From Streptomyces umbrinus (GTDB lineage Bacteria > Actinomycetota > Actinomycetes > Streptomycetales > Streptomycetaceae): a stretch of DNA of 64,000 nt. The notes below the pieces were generated by a model. It saw only the letters and a program-made list of their open reading frames with translations, ran no database searches and was not told where the DNA came from. Every line of letters starts with the position of its first letter. The first letter of the stretch is position 1. The position numbers and the translations under genes are program-made. The stretch spans positions 3,968,001 through 4,032,000 of the forward strand of contig NZ_JAUSZI010000002.1 of the NCBI RefSeq assembly GCF_030817415.1. Direction: 5' to 3'. Positions 31,430-40,088 of the stretch are shown piece by piece.

Positions 31430-32242
31430 CTACGACCCGGCTCCGACATCACGGCCCGGATCCGACATCGCTGTCACCCTCATCCTCGACTGGCGGTGCG
31501 GCAGGGTCTCCCAGTCCTCCAGGAAGCGGGCCGACAGGCCGTGGGGCGCGGCGAGCCCGACGAGGGTCTCCGTGCGGTAGTAGAAGTCCTCGTGCAGGAC
31601 CTGGTGTTCCCTGCCCTCGGTCCGGTCGAAGGTGAAGTCGAAGAAGCCGCCGGGCGCCAGGATCCGGCCGACGTGCGCGAAGCACTCCTCGATGACGTGC
31701 GGCGGCGAGTGCGAGAACACGCTGTGCGCGTGCACCACGTCGAAGTGCGCGTCCGGCAGGAACGCGAACGTCAGGTCGTCGGTGAGCGTCAGATGCGGCA
31801 GCCGGTCCTGCAGCCCCTCCCGTACGAGGGTGTCCTGGGCCGCGATGAGGATGTCCGGCGAGATGTCGATCCCGTAGTAGTGGCCGCTCTCCAGGTAGTC
31901 GATGAACAGCCGCCCGGCGCGCAGGTTCCCGCAGCCGATCTCCAGCATCCGGTGGTCGGGCTTCAGCCCGTGCCCCACCAGGTAGTCGAACTGCATCCGG
32001 CCGATCTGCGTCCACCGGTCGCGTGACGGGTTGTGCCCGACCGCCGACTCGGCACCGCGCGCGGCGTCCGAGGCCATCACCGCCCGGTAGTACGCGATGT
32101 GGTCGCGGCCGTACCGCAGTCGCAGCCAGGCGTCACGCGTGGCCCTGCGCGCGTGCGCGGGGACCCTCTCGGGATACCGCAGGGCGTATCGCACCTGGTG
32201 GGCGAGGGTCGTGCGGTTGCGGGTCAGGCGCGTGGCTCCCAT
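31430..32242 (-). CDS. Class I SAM-dependent methyltransferase
   Basis: A 270-residue predicted methyltransferase. Motif I is MLEIGCGNLRAGRLF, the acidic loop after strand 2 is GIDISPDIL, and motif post-II is FDVVHAHSVFSHSP, followed by GRILAPGGFFDFTF. The first 90 residues (ALRYPERVPAHARRATRDAW) form a helical cap. The overall pattern resembles small-molecule methyltransferases encoded beside cell-envelope genes; target unknown. Confidence 0.88.
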   Translation of the reverse strand: MGATRLTRNRTTLAHQVRYALRYPERVPAHARRATRDAWLRLRYGRDHIAYYRAVMASDAARGAESAVGHNPSRDRWTQIGRMQFDYLVGHGLKPDHRMLEIGCGNLRAGRLFIDYLESGHYYGIDISPDILIAAQDTLVREGLQDRLPHLTLTDDLTFAFLPDAHFDVVHAHSVFSHSPPHVIEECFAHVGRILAPGGFFDFTFDRTEGREHQVLHEDFYYRTETLVGLAAPHGLSARFLEDWETLPHRQSRMRVTAMSDPGRDVGAGS

Positions 32243-32367
32243 GAGGACCTCCGCCGGAGAGAAGCCAAGGAGAAGAGACGGACGAAAAGCCGGGGTCGAA
32301 GGGGAAGAACACGACAGCAGCCTGCGCTGTACCGGACGAGACCGCTACCTGAGGAGGCCGAAAAGCC

Positions 32368-32691
32368 GTGACCCAAGGCCACCGCATCACCATCGAGCAG
32401 GGCACCGAGCACGTCCGTGTCGTGCACGACGGCAAGGTGCTCGCGGAGAGCACCCGCCCGCTGCTGCTGCGCGAGACGGGCCTGCCCGTGCGCTACTACC
32501 TCCCCGCGGAGGACGTACGCCTCGATCTGCTGACCCCGTCGGAGACCCGCACCCACTGCCCCTTCAAGGGTGACGCGTCCTACTGGTCGCTGCCGGACGC
32601 TCCCGACCTCGTCTGGAGCTACCCCGACCCCAAGCCGGAGGTCGCCGAGATCAAGGACCACCTGTGCTTCTACGAAGTAGAAGCCGTCTGA
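32368..32691 (+). CDS. DUF427 family protein
   Basis: A compact 107-residue cytosolic protein from GTG 32368. DUF427 signatures: VRVVHDGKVLAESTRPLLL, LPVRYYLPAEDVRLDLL, THCPFKGDASYWSL, and VWSYPDPKPEVAEIKDHLCF. Function is not established for the family. It is divergent from the methyltransferase gene, with 125 bases between starts. Confidence 0.9.
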   Translation: MTQGHRITIEQGTEHVRVVHDGKVLAESTRPLLLRETGLPVRYYLPAEDVRLDLLTPSETRTHCPFKGDASYWSLPDAPDLVWSYPDPKPEVAEIKDHLCFYEVEAV

Positions 32692-32756
32692 CCCCGTCTC
32701 CGAACGGATCCATATCTCACCGATGAGTTCCGGGCCGCCCGGCAGTCCTCACAGGC

Positions 32757-33539
32757 ATGGAGAAGAAGACGATCTCGCGCGATGGCACTCCCATCGCGTA
32801 CGAAGTCAGTGGTGAGGGCCCGGCGGTCATCTTCGTGACCGGGGCGATGGCCACGGGCGCTTCCGACGCGCCCCTGGCCTCGCTCCTGTCGGACCGGTTC
32901 AGCGCGATCGTGTACGACCGCAGGGGCCGAGGCGAGAGCGGTGACACACAGCCCTTCGCGGTGGCCCGGGAAGTCGAGGACATCGCGGCTCTCATCGAGG
33001 TCACGGGCGACGGCAGCGCGGGCCTGTACGGCATGTCGTCGGGCGCCGCACTGGTCCTGGAGGCGGCGGCGAGCGGGCTGCCGGTCGGCAAAGTGGCCGT
33101 CTACGAACCGCCGTTCGCCGTCTACGAAGGGGGCGGGAAACAGCGCGCGGAGTACACCGAGCGCCTCGCCCAACTGCTGGCGCAGGACAGGCGCGGAGAC
33201 GCGGTGGAGCTGTTCATCGCCCTGACCGGGGCGCCCCCCGAGGTCATCAGGGGCATGCGGCACTCCGCGGTGTGGCCGGCCCTGGAGGCGGTCGCCCCGA
33301 CCCTCGCGTACGACAACGCCGTGATGGGCGACGGACTGGTGCCCCGCAAGCGCCTCGCCTCCGTCCCCGTGCCCGTGCTGGCCCTGGCGGGCGGCGCGAG
33401 CCCCGAGTGGATGCGCGAGTCCGCCCGGGCCACCGCGGAGGCGGCGCCGGACGGGACGTACCGCGTGCTGGAGGGCCAGACTCACATGGTGGATCCCGGC
33501 GTCCTGGCACCGGCGCTGGCGAAGTTCTTCGCTGTGTAG
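32757..33539 (+). CDS. Alpha/beta hydrolase
   Basis: A 260-residue alpha/beta-hydrolase. The nucleophile elbow is YGMSSGAALV (Ser about residue 93), the acid is probably Asp/Glu near ALAGGASPEW, and the catalytic His is in EGQTHMVDP. DGTPIAYEVSGEGPAVIFVTG and YDRRGRGESGDT are typical of the core. No lid domain of note. Likely an esterase or related hydrolase; substrate unknown. Confidence 0.9.
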   Translation: MEKKTISRDGTPIAYEVSGEGPAVIFVTGAMATGASDAPLASLLSDRFSAIVYDRRGRGESGDTQPFAVAREVEDIAALIEVTGDGSAGLYGMSSGAALVLEAAASGLPVGKVAVYEPPFAVYEGGGKQRAEYTERLAQLLAQDRRGDAVELFIALTGAPPEVIRGMRHSAVWPALEAVAPTLAYDNAVMGDGLVPRKRLASVPVPVLALAGGASPEWMRESARATAEAAPDGTYRVLEGQTHMVDPGVLAPALAKFFAV

Positions 33540-33604
33540 CCGTACGGCCGCGCCACCGTGCAGCGCGGTACGGGACCGACTCGGGCCGGCCGGTACTGGC
33601 CGTC

Positions 33605-34729
33605 TCAGGCCAGTGCGGTCGCCGCGCGCGTGGTCGTCGCGATCGTCGCCGAGCCCACCACGCGGGTGTCGTCGTAGAGGACGATCGCCTGGCCGGGGGC
33701 GACGCCGCGGACGGGCTCGGCGAAGCGCACCTGGAGCTCGCCGTCGACGACTTCCGCGGTGACCGTGGTCTCGCCGCCGTGGGCGCGGAGCTGGGCCGTG
33801 TACGTGCCCGGGCCGGCCGGAGCGGCACCGCACCAGCGGGGCTTGACGGCCGTCAGGGCGGAGACGTCCAGGGCGGCCGCCGGGCCGACCGTCACGGTGT
33901 TGTCCACGGGCGAGATGTCGAGCACGTACCGCGGCTTGCCGTCGGGGGCCGGGTGGCCGATGCGCAGGCCCTTGCGCTGGCCGATCGTGAAGCCGAACGC
34001 GCCCTCGTGGCTGCCGAGAACCGTGCCGGACTCGTCGACGATGTCGCCCTCCGCCTTGCCCAGGCGGTTCGCGAGGAAGCCCTGGGTGTCGCCGTCGGCG
34101 ATGAAGCAGATGTCGTGCGAGTCCGGCTTCTTGGCGACGGCGAGGCCCCGCTGCTCGGCCTCCGCGCGGATCTCGTCCTTCGTGGTGACCGTGTCGCCGA
34201 GCGGAAAGAGCGCGTGCGCGAGCTGACGGTCGTCCAGCACACCGAGGACGTACGACTGGTCCTTGGCCATGTCCGAGGCGCGGTGCAGCTCGCGCGTGCC
34301 GTCGTCGTTCACGATCACCTGGGCGTAGTGGCCGGTGCAGACCGCGTCGAAGCCGAGGGCGAGGGCCTTGTCGAGCAGGGCCGCGAACTTGATCTTCTCG
34401 TTGCAGCGCAGGCAGGGGTTCGGGGTGCGGCCGGCCTCGTACTCCGCGACGAAGTCCTCGACCACGTCCTCGCGGAAGCGCTCGGCGAGGTCCCACACGT
34501 AGAACGGGATGCCGATGACGTCCGCGGCGCGGCGGGCGTCGCGCGAATCCTCGATGGTGCAACAGCCACGCGCGCCCGTGCGGAACGATTGCGGGTTCGC
34601 CGAGAGGGCGAGGTGGACTCCGGTCACGTCATGCCCTGCTTCCGCGGCACGGGCGGCGGCGACGGCGGAGTCCACACCACCGGACATGGCGGCCAGTACG
34701 CGAAGGGGGCGCTGCGAGGTCTCAGTCAT
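33605..34729 (-). CDS. mnmA: tRNA-specific 2-thiouridylase MnmA
   Basis: Adds the 2-thio group to U34 of Lys, Glu and Gln tRNAs, with ATP and sulfur from a cysteine desulfurase. 374 residues, normal length. The PP-loop reads [16 protein letters not shown]; the catalytic Cys pair lies in [12 protein letters not shown] and [11 protein letters not shown]; the C-terminal beta domain follows. Encoded near a cysteine desulfurase (35636-36805, same strand), with the divergent amidase gene between them, which fits a sulfur relay. It converges with the hydrolase gene. Confidence 0.97.
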   Translation of the reverse strand: MTETSQRPLRVLAAMSGGVDSAVAAARAAEAGHDVTGVHLALSANPQSFRTGARGCCTIEDSRDARRAADVIGIPFYVWDLAERFREDVVEDFVAEYEAGRTPNPCLRCNEKIKFAALLDKALALGFDAVCTGHYAQVIVNDDGTRELHRASDMAKDQSYVLGVLDDRQLAHALFPLGDTVTTKDEIRAEAEQRGLAVAKKPDSHDICFIADGDTQGFLANRLGKAEGDIVDESGTVLGSHEGAFGFTIGQRKGLRIGHPAPDGKPRYVLDISPVDNTVTVGPAAALDVSALTAVKPRWCGAAPAGPGTYTAQLRAHGGETTVTAEVVDGELQVRFAEPVRGVAPGQAIVLYDDTRVVGSATIATTTRAATALA

Positions 34730-34789
34730 AACCCTTCCAGGGTACGGGTCCGTGGGAACCGGAGCCCACGAGTATCCGTTCGACTAGAC

Positions 34790-35494
34790 ATGCACGATCA
34801 GGGTGGGGATACGGCGAAGGACACGGACCGGCGGATCGGACGCCGTGCGCTGCTCATCGGCGGGGCCGTGGCCGCCGTTGGCACCGCCGTGCTGGCCCAG
34901 GACGATCTGAGACGCATGTGGTGGCGGCTGCCGAGCGTGGAGAAGCCGCGCAAGGAGGGTGCGGTCGACTTCCGGGGCGCGCGCTGGGTGGCGGCGTCCT
35001 CGTCGAACTGGCGTATGGCCGACCGGCCCGACGACTTCGGCATAGACCGCGTGATCATCCATGTCACACAGGGCAGTTACGCGAGCGCGGTGAAGGTCTT
35101 CCAGAACCCCGCGCACGGCGCCGCCACGCACTACATCGTCCGCCAGGACGGCCGCGTCACACAGATGATCCGCGAGCTGGACGTCGCCTTCCACGCGGGC
35201 AACCGCGATTTCAACGAGCGGAGCGTCGGCATCGAGCACGAGGGCTTCGTGGACCGCCCGAAGGACTTCACGGACGCGATGTACGAGGCCTCGGCCCGTC
35301 TGACGGCCCGTATCTGCGCCCGGTACGACATCCCGGTCGACCGGGAGCACATCATCGGCCACGTCGAGGTACCGGGCACGGACCACACGGACCCGGGCCC
35401 GCACTGGGACTGGAAGAGATACATACCCCTGGTGCGCGAGGCAGCCGAGCGGTCGGCCTCCCCGTCGGCGGAGCCGTCCGCGCGCGGCGCGTAG
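34790..35494 (+). CDS. Exported N-acetylmuramoyl-L-alanine amidase (Amidase_2)
   Basis: Predicted zinc peptidoglycan amidase, 234 residues from ATG 34790. The N-terminus DRRIGRRALLIGGAVAAVGT has twin Arg before a hydrophobic stretch, so Tat export is likely. Zinc ligands: His in VIIHVTQGSY, His and the catalytic set in HIIGHVEVPGTDHTDPGPHW. The motif GAATHYIVRQDGRVTQM is typical of Amidase_2. No cell-wall binding repeat; the C-terminus is a short Ser/Pro/Ala tail. A large open frame upstream is antisense to mnmA and is rejected. Confidence 0.92.
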   Translation: MHDQGGDTAKDTDRRIGRRALLIGGAVAAVGTAVLAQDDLRRMWWRLPSVEKPRKEGAVDFRGARWVAASSSNWRMADRPDDFGIDRVIIHVTQGSYASAVKVFQNPAHGAATHYIVRQDGRVTQMIRELDVAFHAGNRDFNERSVGIEHEGFVDRPKDFTDAMYEASARLTARICARYDIPVDREHIIGHVEVPGTDHTDPGPHWDWKRYIPLVREAAERSASPSAEPSARGA

Positions 35495-35508
35495 ACGCGC
35501 GCGGACGG
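35474..35508 (+). terminator. Terminator hairpin spanning the amidase stop codon
   Basis: CCGTCCGCGCG (35474-35484) pairs with CGCGCGGACGG (35498-35508); the TAG stop lies in the loop. A second palindrome, CGCGCCCC-GTCA-GGGGCGCG (35515-35534), follows. Confidence 0.6.
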
Positions 35509-35514
35509 CTGGCG

Positions 35515-35534
35515 CGCGCCCCGTCAGGGGCGCG
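35515..35534. repeat. Dispersed GC-rich palindrome, second copy
   Basis: CGCGCCCC-GTCA-GGGGCGCG has the same core and loop as the palindrome at 20190-20215. It sits between convergent genes and could also act as a terminator for either strand. Confidence 0.6.
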
Positions 35535-35635
35535 GGACGGTGGCATTGTGCGGCTCCGCCGCGTGGGCGCGACCAGCCCCCACCGGCCCGCAGCTACGAA
35601 CGGCCCGCGCCTAAACCGCACATCCAGCAGAGCGC

Positions 35636-36805
35636 TCAGCTCAGCCCCGCCGTCCGCGCCCTCTCCACCGCCGGCCCGATCGCCTTCGCGACCGCCTCGA
35701 CGTCCGTCTCCGTCGAGGTGTGGCCGAGGGAGAAGCGCAGGGTGCCGCGGGCGAGGTCGGGGTCCGTGCCCGTGGCGAGGAGTACGTGGCTCGGCTGGGC
35801 CACGCCCGCCGTGCACGCGGAGCCCGTGGAGCACTCGATGCCCTGCGCGTCGAGCAGCAGGAGCAGCGAGTCCCCCTCGCAGCCGGGGAACGTGAAGTGG
35901 GCGTTGGCCGGCAGGCGGCCCCCGCTCGCCGGGTCGCCGCCGAGGATCGCGTCCGGCACGGCCTGGAGTACGGCGTCCACCAGGTCGTCGCGCAGCCCGC
36001 CGATCTCGCGGACGAACCACTCGCGCTGCTCGGCGGCGGTTCGGCCCGCCACGGCGAACGCGGCGACGGCCGGCACGTCCAGCGTCCCGGAGCGTACGTG
36101 CCGCTCCTGGCCCCCGCCGTGCAGGACCGGGACGGGGCTGTACTCACGGCCCAGCAGCAGCGCCCCGATGCCGTACGGGCCGCCGATCTTGTGGCCCGAG
36201 ACGGTCATCGCGGCGAGGCCCGAGGCGCCGAAGTCGACGGGGACCTGACCGAAGGCCTGGACGGCGTCGGCGTGCAGCGGGATGTCGAACTCCCCTGCCA
36301 CGTCGGCCAGTTCGCGGACCGGCATGACCGTGCCGATCTCGTTGTTCGCCCACATGACGGTCGCGAGGGCGACGTCGTCGGGGTTGCGCGCGACGGCCTC
36401 GCGGAGGGCCTCGGGGTCGACGCGGCCGTACCGGTCGACGGGGAGGTACTCGACCGTGGCGCCCTCGTGCTCGCCCAGCCAGTGGACCGCGTCGAGGACG
36501 GCGTGGTGCTCCACGGGGCTCGCGAGGACCCGGGTGCGGGCCGGGTCGGCGTCGCGGCGGGACCAGTACAGGCCCTTCACGGCGAGGTTGTCGGCCTCGG
36601 TGCCGCCGGAGGTGAAGACCACCTCGCTCGGGCGGGCGCCCAGGGCGTCCGCGAGGGTTTCGCGGCCTTCCTCGACCGTCCGGCGGGCGCGGCGGCCGGC
36701 GGCGTGCAGGGAGGATGCGTTGCCGGTGACGGAGAACTGCGCGGTCATTGCCTCGACCGCCTCCGGGAGCATCGGGGTGGTCGCGGCGTGGTCGAGGTAT
36801 GCCAT
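35636..36805 (-). CDS. Cysteine desulfurase (NifS/IscS type)
   Basis: PLP enzyme that turns cysteine into alanine and protein-bound persulfide. 389 residues from ATG 36805 ([20 protein letters not shown]). PLP-Lys is in [12 protein letters not shown] and the active Cys in [23 protein letters not shown] and GGTEADNLA motifs are present. The upstream extension to 36886 is not family-like. Genomic proximity to mnmA suggests it is the sulfur donor for tRNA thiolation (inferred); Fe-S assembly in actinobacteria usually relies on SUF. Confidence 0.96.
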   Translation of the reverse strand: MAYLDHAATTPMLPEAVEAMTAQFSVTGNASSLHAAGRRARRTVEEGRETLADALGARPSEVVFTSGGTEADNLAVKGLYWSRRDADPARTRVLASPVEHHAVLDAVHWLGEHEGATVEYLPVDRYGRVDPEALREAVARNPDDVALATVMWANNEIGTVMPVRELADVAGEFDIPLHADAVQAFGQVPVDFGASGLAAMTVSGHKIGGPYGIGALLLGREYSPVPVLHGGGQERHVRSGTLDVPAVAAFAVAGRTAAEQREWFVREIGGLRDDLVDAVLQAVPDAILGGDPASGGRLPANAHFTFPGCEGDSLLLLLDAQGIECSTGSACTAGVAQPSHVLLATGTDPDLARGTLRFSLGHTSTETDVEAVAKAIGPAVERARTAGLS

Positions 36806-36942
36806 GGTAGGCCCGATTCTAGGGCCCGCTATGTGATGGGCTGGTCGGGCGGGGGGTCTGCTGGGCCCAAGCCGGGGTGCGCCCACCGGCGCTGTTGCTC
36901 AGCCCCTCTTACCGGGCACCCGGCGCCATTGGCTGTGCCCAC

Positions 36943-36988
36943 CCTCCCCCACTCTCGGCTTCGCTCGAGCGGGGGGACCCCCATCGCC
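36943..36988. repeat. Dispersed palindromic repeat, intergenic copy
   Basis: cctcccccactctcggct, tcgctcgagc and ggggggacccccatcgcc form the fullest copy of a repeat also seen at 18621-18656, 26431-26468 and, more weakly, around 1051-1091 and 26611-26645. Confidence 0.6.
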
Positions 36989-37071
36989 CTGCGGAACGCC
37001 TGCCCACAGAGGTAGCACGGCGGCCGGTCGCGCCCCCTGCAGCGAGGGCACCCCCGGTGCCGGTGTCAGCC

Positions 37072-37341
37072 TCAGAAGCTCCACGACAGCGTGCTGTCCG
37101 CCGACATGAACGCCAGCAGGACCAGGAGGTCGGCGATTCCCAGGCCGAGGCCGAGGAGGGCGCGGCCGCGGCGGGTGGTGCCCCGGTAGAGGGCCGCCGA
37201 GGCGAGGGCGATGGAGATGGGGCCGAGGAAGATGTTCAGGGCCAGCAGGCCGACGAGACCGAGGATGAACGACGCGACGGCCATGCCGTCGGCGTCACGG
37301 ACGGTGCTCCGGCGCCGCGGGGCTGCGGTGGTGAGTTCCAT
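37072..37341 (-). CDS. DUF4190-type small membrane protein
   Basis: An 89-residue protein from ATG 37341 (RBS GGGAGC). A short basic N-terminus (MELTTAAPRRRSTVRDADGM) precedes two hydrophobic stretches, AVASFILGLVGLLALNIFLG and ALLGLGLGIADLLVLLAFMS, the DUF4190 pattern. Function unknown. Same strand as the next small membrane gene and possibly in its operon, under the divergent TetR regulator. Confidence 0.78.
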   Translation of the reverse strand: MELTTAAPRRRSTVRDADGMAVASFILGLVGLLALNIFLGPISIALASAALYRGTTRRGRALLGLGLGIADLLVLLAFMSADSTLSWSF

Positions 37342-37374
37342 GTGTCTGCTCCCAACAGGCAGTCGAACAGTCAG

Positions 37375-37410
37375 GTGATCGTGGGTGGTTGCGTGATCGT
37401 GGGTGGTTGC
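37375..37410. repeat. Exact tandem duplication of 18 bp
   Basis: gtgatcgtgggtggttgc occurs twice back to back (37375-37392, 37393-37410) with a third partial copy after it, between the two small membrane genes. Confidence 0.85.
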
Positions 37411-37438
37411 GCGTGGGTGGCTGAGGGGTTCGGCCGGT

Positions 37439-37603
37439 TCAGCTCGACGTCCCGCGGCGCCGGCCGTGGCGCTCGCGGACCGCGAAGACGGCCAGCCACA
37501 CGCCGATGACGGCGGCGGCGACGAGACTGAAGGACAGCGGGGCGTGGGCCACGGTGCCGAGCATGAGGCCCAGCAGCAGGAGCGCTGCGACGAGGAACAG
37601 CAT
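37439..37603 (-). CDS. Very small membrane protein, function unknown
   Basis: A 54-residue protein from ATG 37603 (RBS GAGAGG): two hydrophobic segments (MLFLVAALLLLGLMLGTVA and FSLVAAAVIGVWLAVFAV) and a basic tail RERHGRRRGTSS. It is likely a two-helix membrane protein with its C-terminus in the cytosol. It is the first gene leftward from the TetR-gene intergenic region. Confidence 0.7.
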   Translation of the reverse strand: MLFLVAALLLLGLMLGTVAHAPLSFSLVAAAVIGVWLAVFAVRERHGRRRGTSS

Positions 37604-37703
37604 GAGATGCCTCTCGTGGTGAGTCCGGCGAGCCGCCGTGTCCGCTCCGCACAGCTCCGTACGGTCCGGATACCCCCGGATGTTTCCGGGACTCGACAAC
37701 TCG

Positions 37704-37788
37704 GTGAACGCTTGTGGTTACAGTTGTTCACTGACTTCAGAGTCTAGCGCGTCGTACGACTTTCCCATTACAGAGAACAGTTGTTAAC
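37704..37788. promoter_or_regulatory. Candidate operator region between tetR-type gene and small membrane genes
   Basis: Two near-identical boxes, ACAGTTGTTCAC (37720-37731) and ACAGTTGTTAAC (37777-37788), lie 57 bases apart; the first also forms a dyad GTGAAC-N16-GTTCAC (37704-37731). The second ends 8 bases before the regulator ATG. The arrangement suggests autoregulation and control of the divergent operon. Confidence 0.55.
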
Positions 37789-37796
37789 TACATGGC

Positions 37797-38414
37797 ATGA
37801 GTCACACCCTCGGCATCCGGCAGGCCCAGAAGCAGAAGACCCGACAGGCGTTCCTGGACGCCGCGTTGAGCCTGCTGGAGGAGCAGAGCCTCAGCAGTCT
37901 GGGTCTGCGCGAGGTCACCCGGGCCGTCGGTGTCGCCCCTACCGCCTTCTACCGGCACTTCCACTCGACCGCGGATCTCGGAGTCGCCCTGGTCGAGGAG
38001 GCGTTGGGCAGTCTGCACCCGATGATCGCCGGCACGGTGTCGGCGTCCGGCGACAGCGACGAACGCATAGACCGCGCCGTCGCCCTGATCGCCCGTCACG
38101 TGCGCGAGCACCCCGCGCACATCCGGTTCATCGCCCGCGAGCGCAACGGCGGCGTACAGAAGGTCCGCTCCGCGATCGCCGAGCAGATGGCCCGGTTCGC
38201 CGACGAGGTGAAGGCCGAACTGGCCAAGCAGCCCGAGTCCGCCGGCTGGAGCGACGACGACCTGCTGATGCTCGCCGGCCTGTATGTCGACCAGATGCTG
38301 ATGACCGCCAGTACGTTCCTGGAGGCGGCCCCCGAGGAACAGGACCAGGTGGCCCGGGTGGCCACCCGCCGGATGCGGCTGATCAGCATCGGCCGCCGCC
38401 ACTGGCTGGGCTGA
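37797..38414 (+). CDS. TetR-family regulator, FabR-like
   Basis: A 205-residue regulator. The N-terminal HTH (LREVTRAVGVAPTAFYRHF) and overall sequence resemble E. coli FabR, the repressor of unsaturated fatty-acid genes: RQAQKQKTRQAFLDAALSLL and FIARERNGGVQKVRSAIAEQ have counterparts there. So it probably senses acyl chains and acts on membrane lipid genes (inferred). Two matching boxes lie just upstream. Confidence 0.88.
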   Translation: MSHTLGIRQAQKQKTRQAFLDAALSLLEEQSLSSLGLREVTRAVGVAPTAFYRHFHSTADLGVALVEEALGSLHPMIAGTVSASGDSDERIDRAVALIARHVREHPAHIRFIARERNGGVQKVRSAIAEQMARFADEVKAELAKQPESAGWSDDDLLMLAGLYVDQMLMTASTFLEAAPEEQDQVARVATRRMRLISIGRRHWLG

Positions 38415-38441
38415 CAGCCCGCGATACGACTCGGCCCGCAC

Positions 38442-38484
38442 GCGCGAAGGGCGCGTACGATAGTGTCGTACGCGCCCTTCGCGC
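38442..38484. terminator. Bidirectional terminator between convergent genes
   Basis: A perfect 19-bp inverted repeat (38442-38460 and 38466-38484, loop TAGTG) lies between the stops of the TetR gene and the repeat lipoprotein gene, 24-28 bases from each. Confidence 0.85.
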
Positions 38485-38508
38485 CCTTCACCACCAGCCG
38501 CGAGCGGG

Positions 38509-38910
38509 TCAGCCCTGGGTCTGCTGCCCCTGCCCCTGCTGGCCGCCGGTTCCGCAGCCTCCGCCCGGGCCGCCACCCTGCCCGCCACCGGGGCCTCCGC
38601 CGGCCGCCCCCGACGGCATCCCGGAAGGCGCGCCCGACGGGGCCTTCCCCGTGGCGGCACCGGACGGCGCCCCCGAGGGTGCTCCCGAAGGCGCCCCGGA
38701 CGGAGCTCCGCTCGGCATCCCCGACGGGGCACCACTCGGCGCGCCCGACGGCGCCTGGCAACTCTGCTGCCCCGAGCCGCCGTTGCCGTTGCCATTGCCC
38801 GAGGACGACGAGGAGTCGTCAGAGCCGCAGGCCGTCAACAGGAGCGGCGACAGCGCCAGCAGGGCGATGGCGGGGACGTGACGTACGCGCGTCATGCGGA
38901 CAGGCTTCAT
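38509..38910 (-). CDS. Predicted lipoprotein with APSG tetrapeptide repeats
   Basis: A 133-residue protein from ATG 38910 (RBS GGGAG). The lipoprotein signal is MRHVPAI-like: PAIALLALSPLLLTAC, with Cys about residue 29. After a short Ser/Gly/Asn linker come about ten copies of [AM]PSG, broken by AATGK, then Gly/Gln-rich repeats (GGGPGGGQGGG, QQGQGQQTQG). The mature protein is almost entirely low complexity, suggesting an extended cell-surface stalk or spacer. Function unknown. A 12-bp DNA repeat underlies the protein repeats, so copy number may vary between strains. Confidence 0.75.
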   Translation of the reverse strand: MKPVRMTRVRHVPAIALLALSPLLLTACGSDDSSSSSGNGNGNGGSGQQSCQAPSGAPSGAPSGMPSGAPSGAPSGAPSGAPSGAATGKAPSGAPSGMPSGAAGGGPGGGQGGGPGGGCGTGGQQGQGQQTQG

Positions 38911-39124
38911 GAGGGCAACTCCCGTTTGGATGAGCGGAATCTGAGAGCCGCATGCAACCAACCGCCCCTGGGCCCAGCTTGGGCCCGCGCTGTGGCCCGC
39001 CTGTGGCCCACGCAAAGAACACCTCAACAAACCCGCCCTGACCTGCGCTTACGCCCGCTCGCCCCAACTCCCCCGCTGGTACAGGTCCGTGACAGAAGAC
39101 AGGAGGCGGCCGACCGCGTACGGA

Positions 39125-39985
39125 TCAGCCGAGCCGCACCCTTGCCAGCTGACGCGACTGGGCGACGAGGCGGTCCTCGCTGTCCCAGACCTCGGCGTCC
39201 TCCTCCAGGAAGCCGCCGGCGAGGTTGCGGGTGGTGATGGAGACGCGCAGGGGGCCCGGCGCCGGACGGCAGCGCACGTGCACGGTCAGCTCGACGGTCG
39301 GCACCCAGCCGGACAGGCCGAGTTCGAAGGCGGTCGGAGGCAGCGCGTCCACCGCGAGGAGCAGCGAGAGGGGGTCCGGGTCGCGGCCGTCGGCGAGGCC
39401 GAACCAGGAGCGCATCTCGCCCTTGCCGGACGGCGATCCGAGGGCCCAGCCCAGGGTGGCGGGGTCGAGCTTGAGCATCAGCCGGTCGGTGATCGCGGAG
39501 CTGCCGGAGACGGGGGCGGGCCCGTCCTCGGGTCCGAAGCACTGGTCCATGGGCGGAATCGCGGGCGGCCTGGCCGTCGTACGGACGTCGTCGGGGAGGC
39601 TGTCGAGGTCCCCGTAGGAGGCGAGCACGCGGATCCGCTCGACCTCGCGGCCCTGGTCGTCGTACTGGAACAGGGACGCCTGGCCGGTGGAGAGGGTGCG
39701 GCCGGTGCGGACGACGTCGGTGCGGACGACCGCCGGGCCCGGCTGGGACGCGGTGAGGTAGTGCGCGGAGATCGTGAACGGGTCGGCGTGCGGCAGGGCG
39801 TCGGCGAGCGCGCGGCCCAGAACGGCGAGCAGGTAGCCGCCGTTGACGGCGCTGATGATCGTCCACCCGGCGGACAGGTCGATGTCGTAGACGCCGGGTG
39901 CGCGACGGGTGACCGCGGTGTCGCGGTCGAACTCGCTGTCGCCGATCCTGGCCCGTACCGCGTGCACGGAAGCTGCTTCTGACAT
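39125..39985 (-). CDS. Acyl-CoA thioesterase, double hotdog (TesB-like)
   Basis: A 286-residue protein from ATG 39985 with two hotdog folds: the N-terminal one around GWTIISAVNGGYLLAVLGRAL and the C-terminal one around SWFGLADGRDPDPLSLLLAV. These match the 4HBT_3/TesB-like thioesterase superfamily, which hydrolyses acyl-CoA esters. Substrate chain length unknown. Its upstream region has a dyad TACTaagcAGTA (40009-40020). Confidence 0.85.
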   Translation of the reverse strand: MSEAASVHAVRARIGDSEFDRDTAVTRRAPGVYDIDLSAGWTIISAVNGGYLLAVLGRALADALPHADPFTISAHYLTASQPGPAVVRTDVVRTGRTLSTGQASLFQYDDQGREVERIRVLASYGDLDSLPDDVRTTARPPAIPPMDQCFGPEDGPAPVSGSSAITDRLMLKLDPATLGWALGSPSGKGEMRSWFGLADGRDPDPLSLLLAVDALPPTAFELGLSGWVPTVELTVHVRCRPAPGPLRVSITTRNLAGGFLEEDAEVWDSEDRLVAQSRQLARVRLG

Positions 39986-40008
39986 GCCTGAACGGTACAA
40001 CAGGTAAT

Positions 40009-40020
40009 TACTAAGCAGTA
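40009..40020 (-). promoter_or_regulatory. Candidate operator upstream of the thioesterase gene
   Basis: A perfect dyad TACT-AAGC-AGTA in an AT-rich patch 24 bases before the start. Its neighbour GTAATTAC (40004-40011) is also palindromic. This resembles TetR-type fatty-acid regulator sites; inferred. Confidence 0.35.
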
Positions 40021-40088
40021 GCTTTTTCTGTTTCGATCTCGTGAAACGCCCCGTGGCCCGCCTCACTCCGACAACCTCGTCCTCACCC

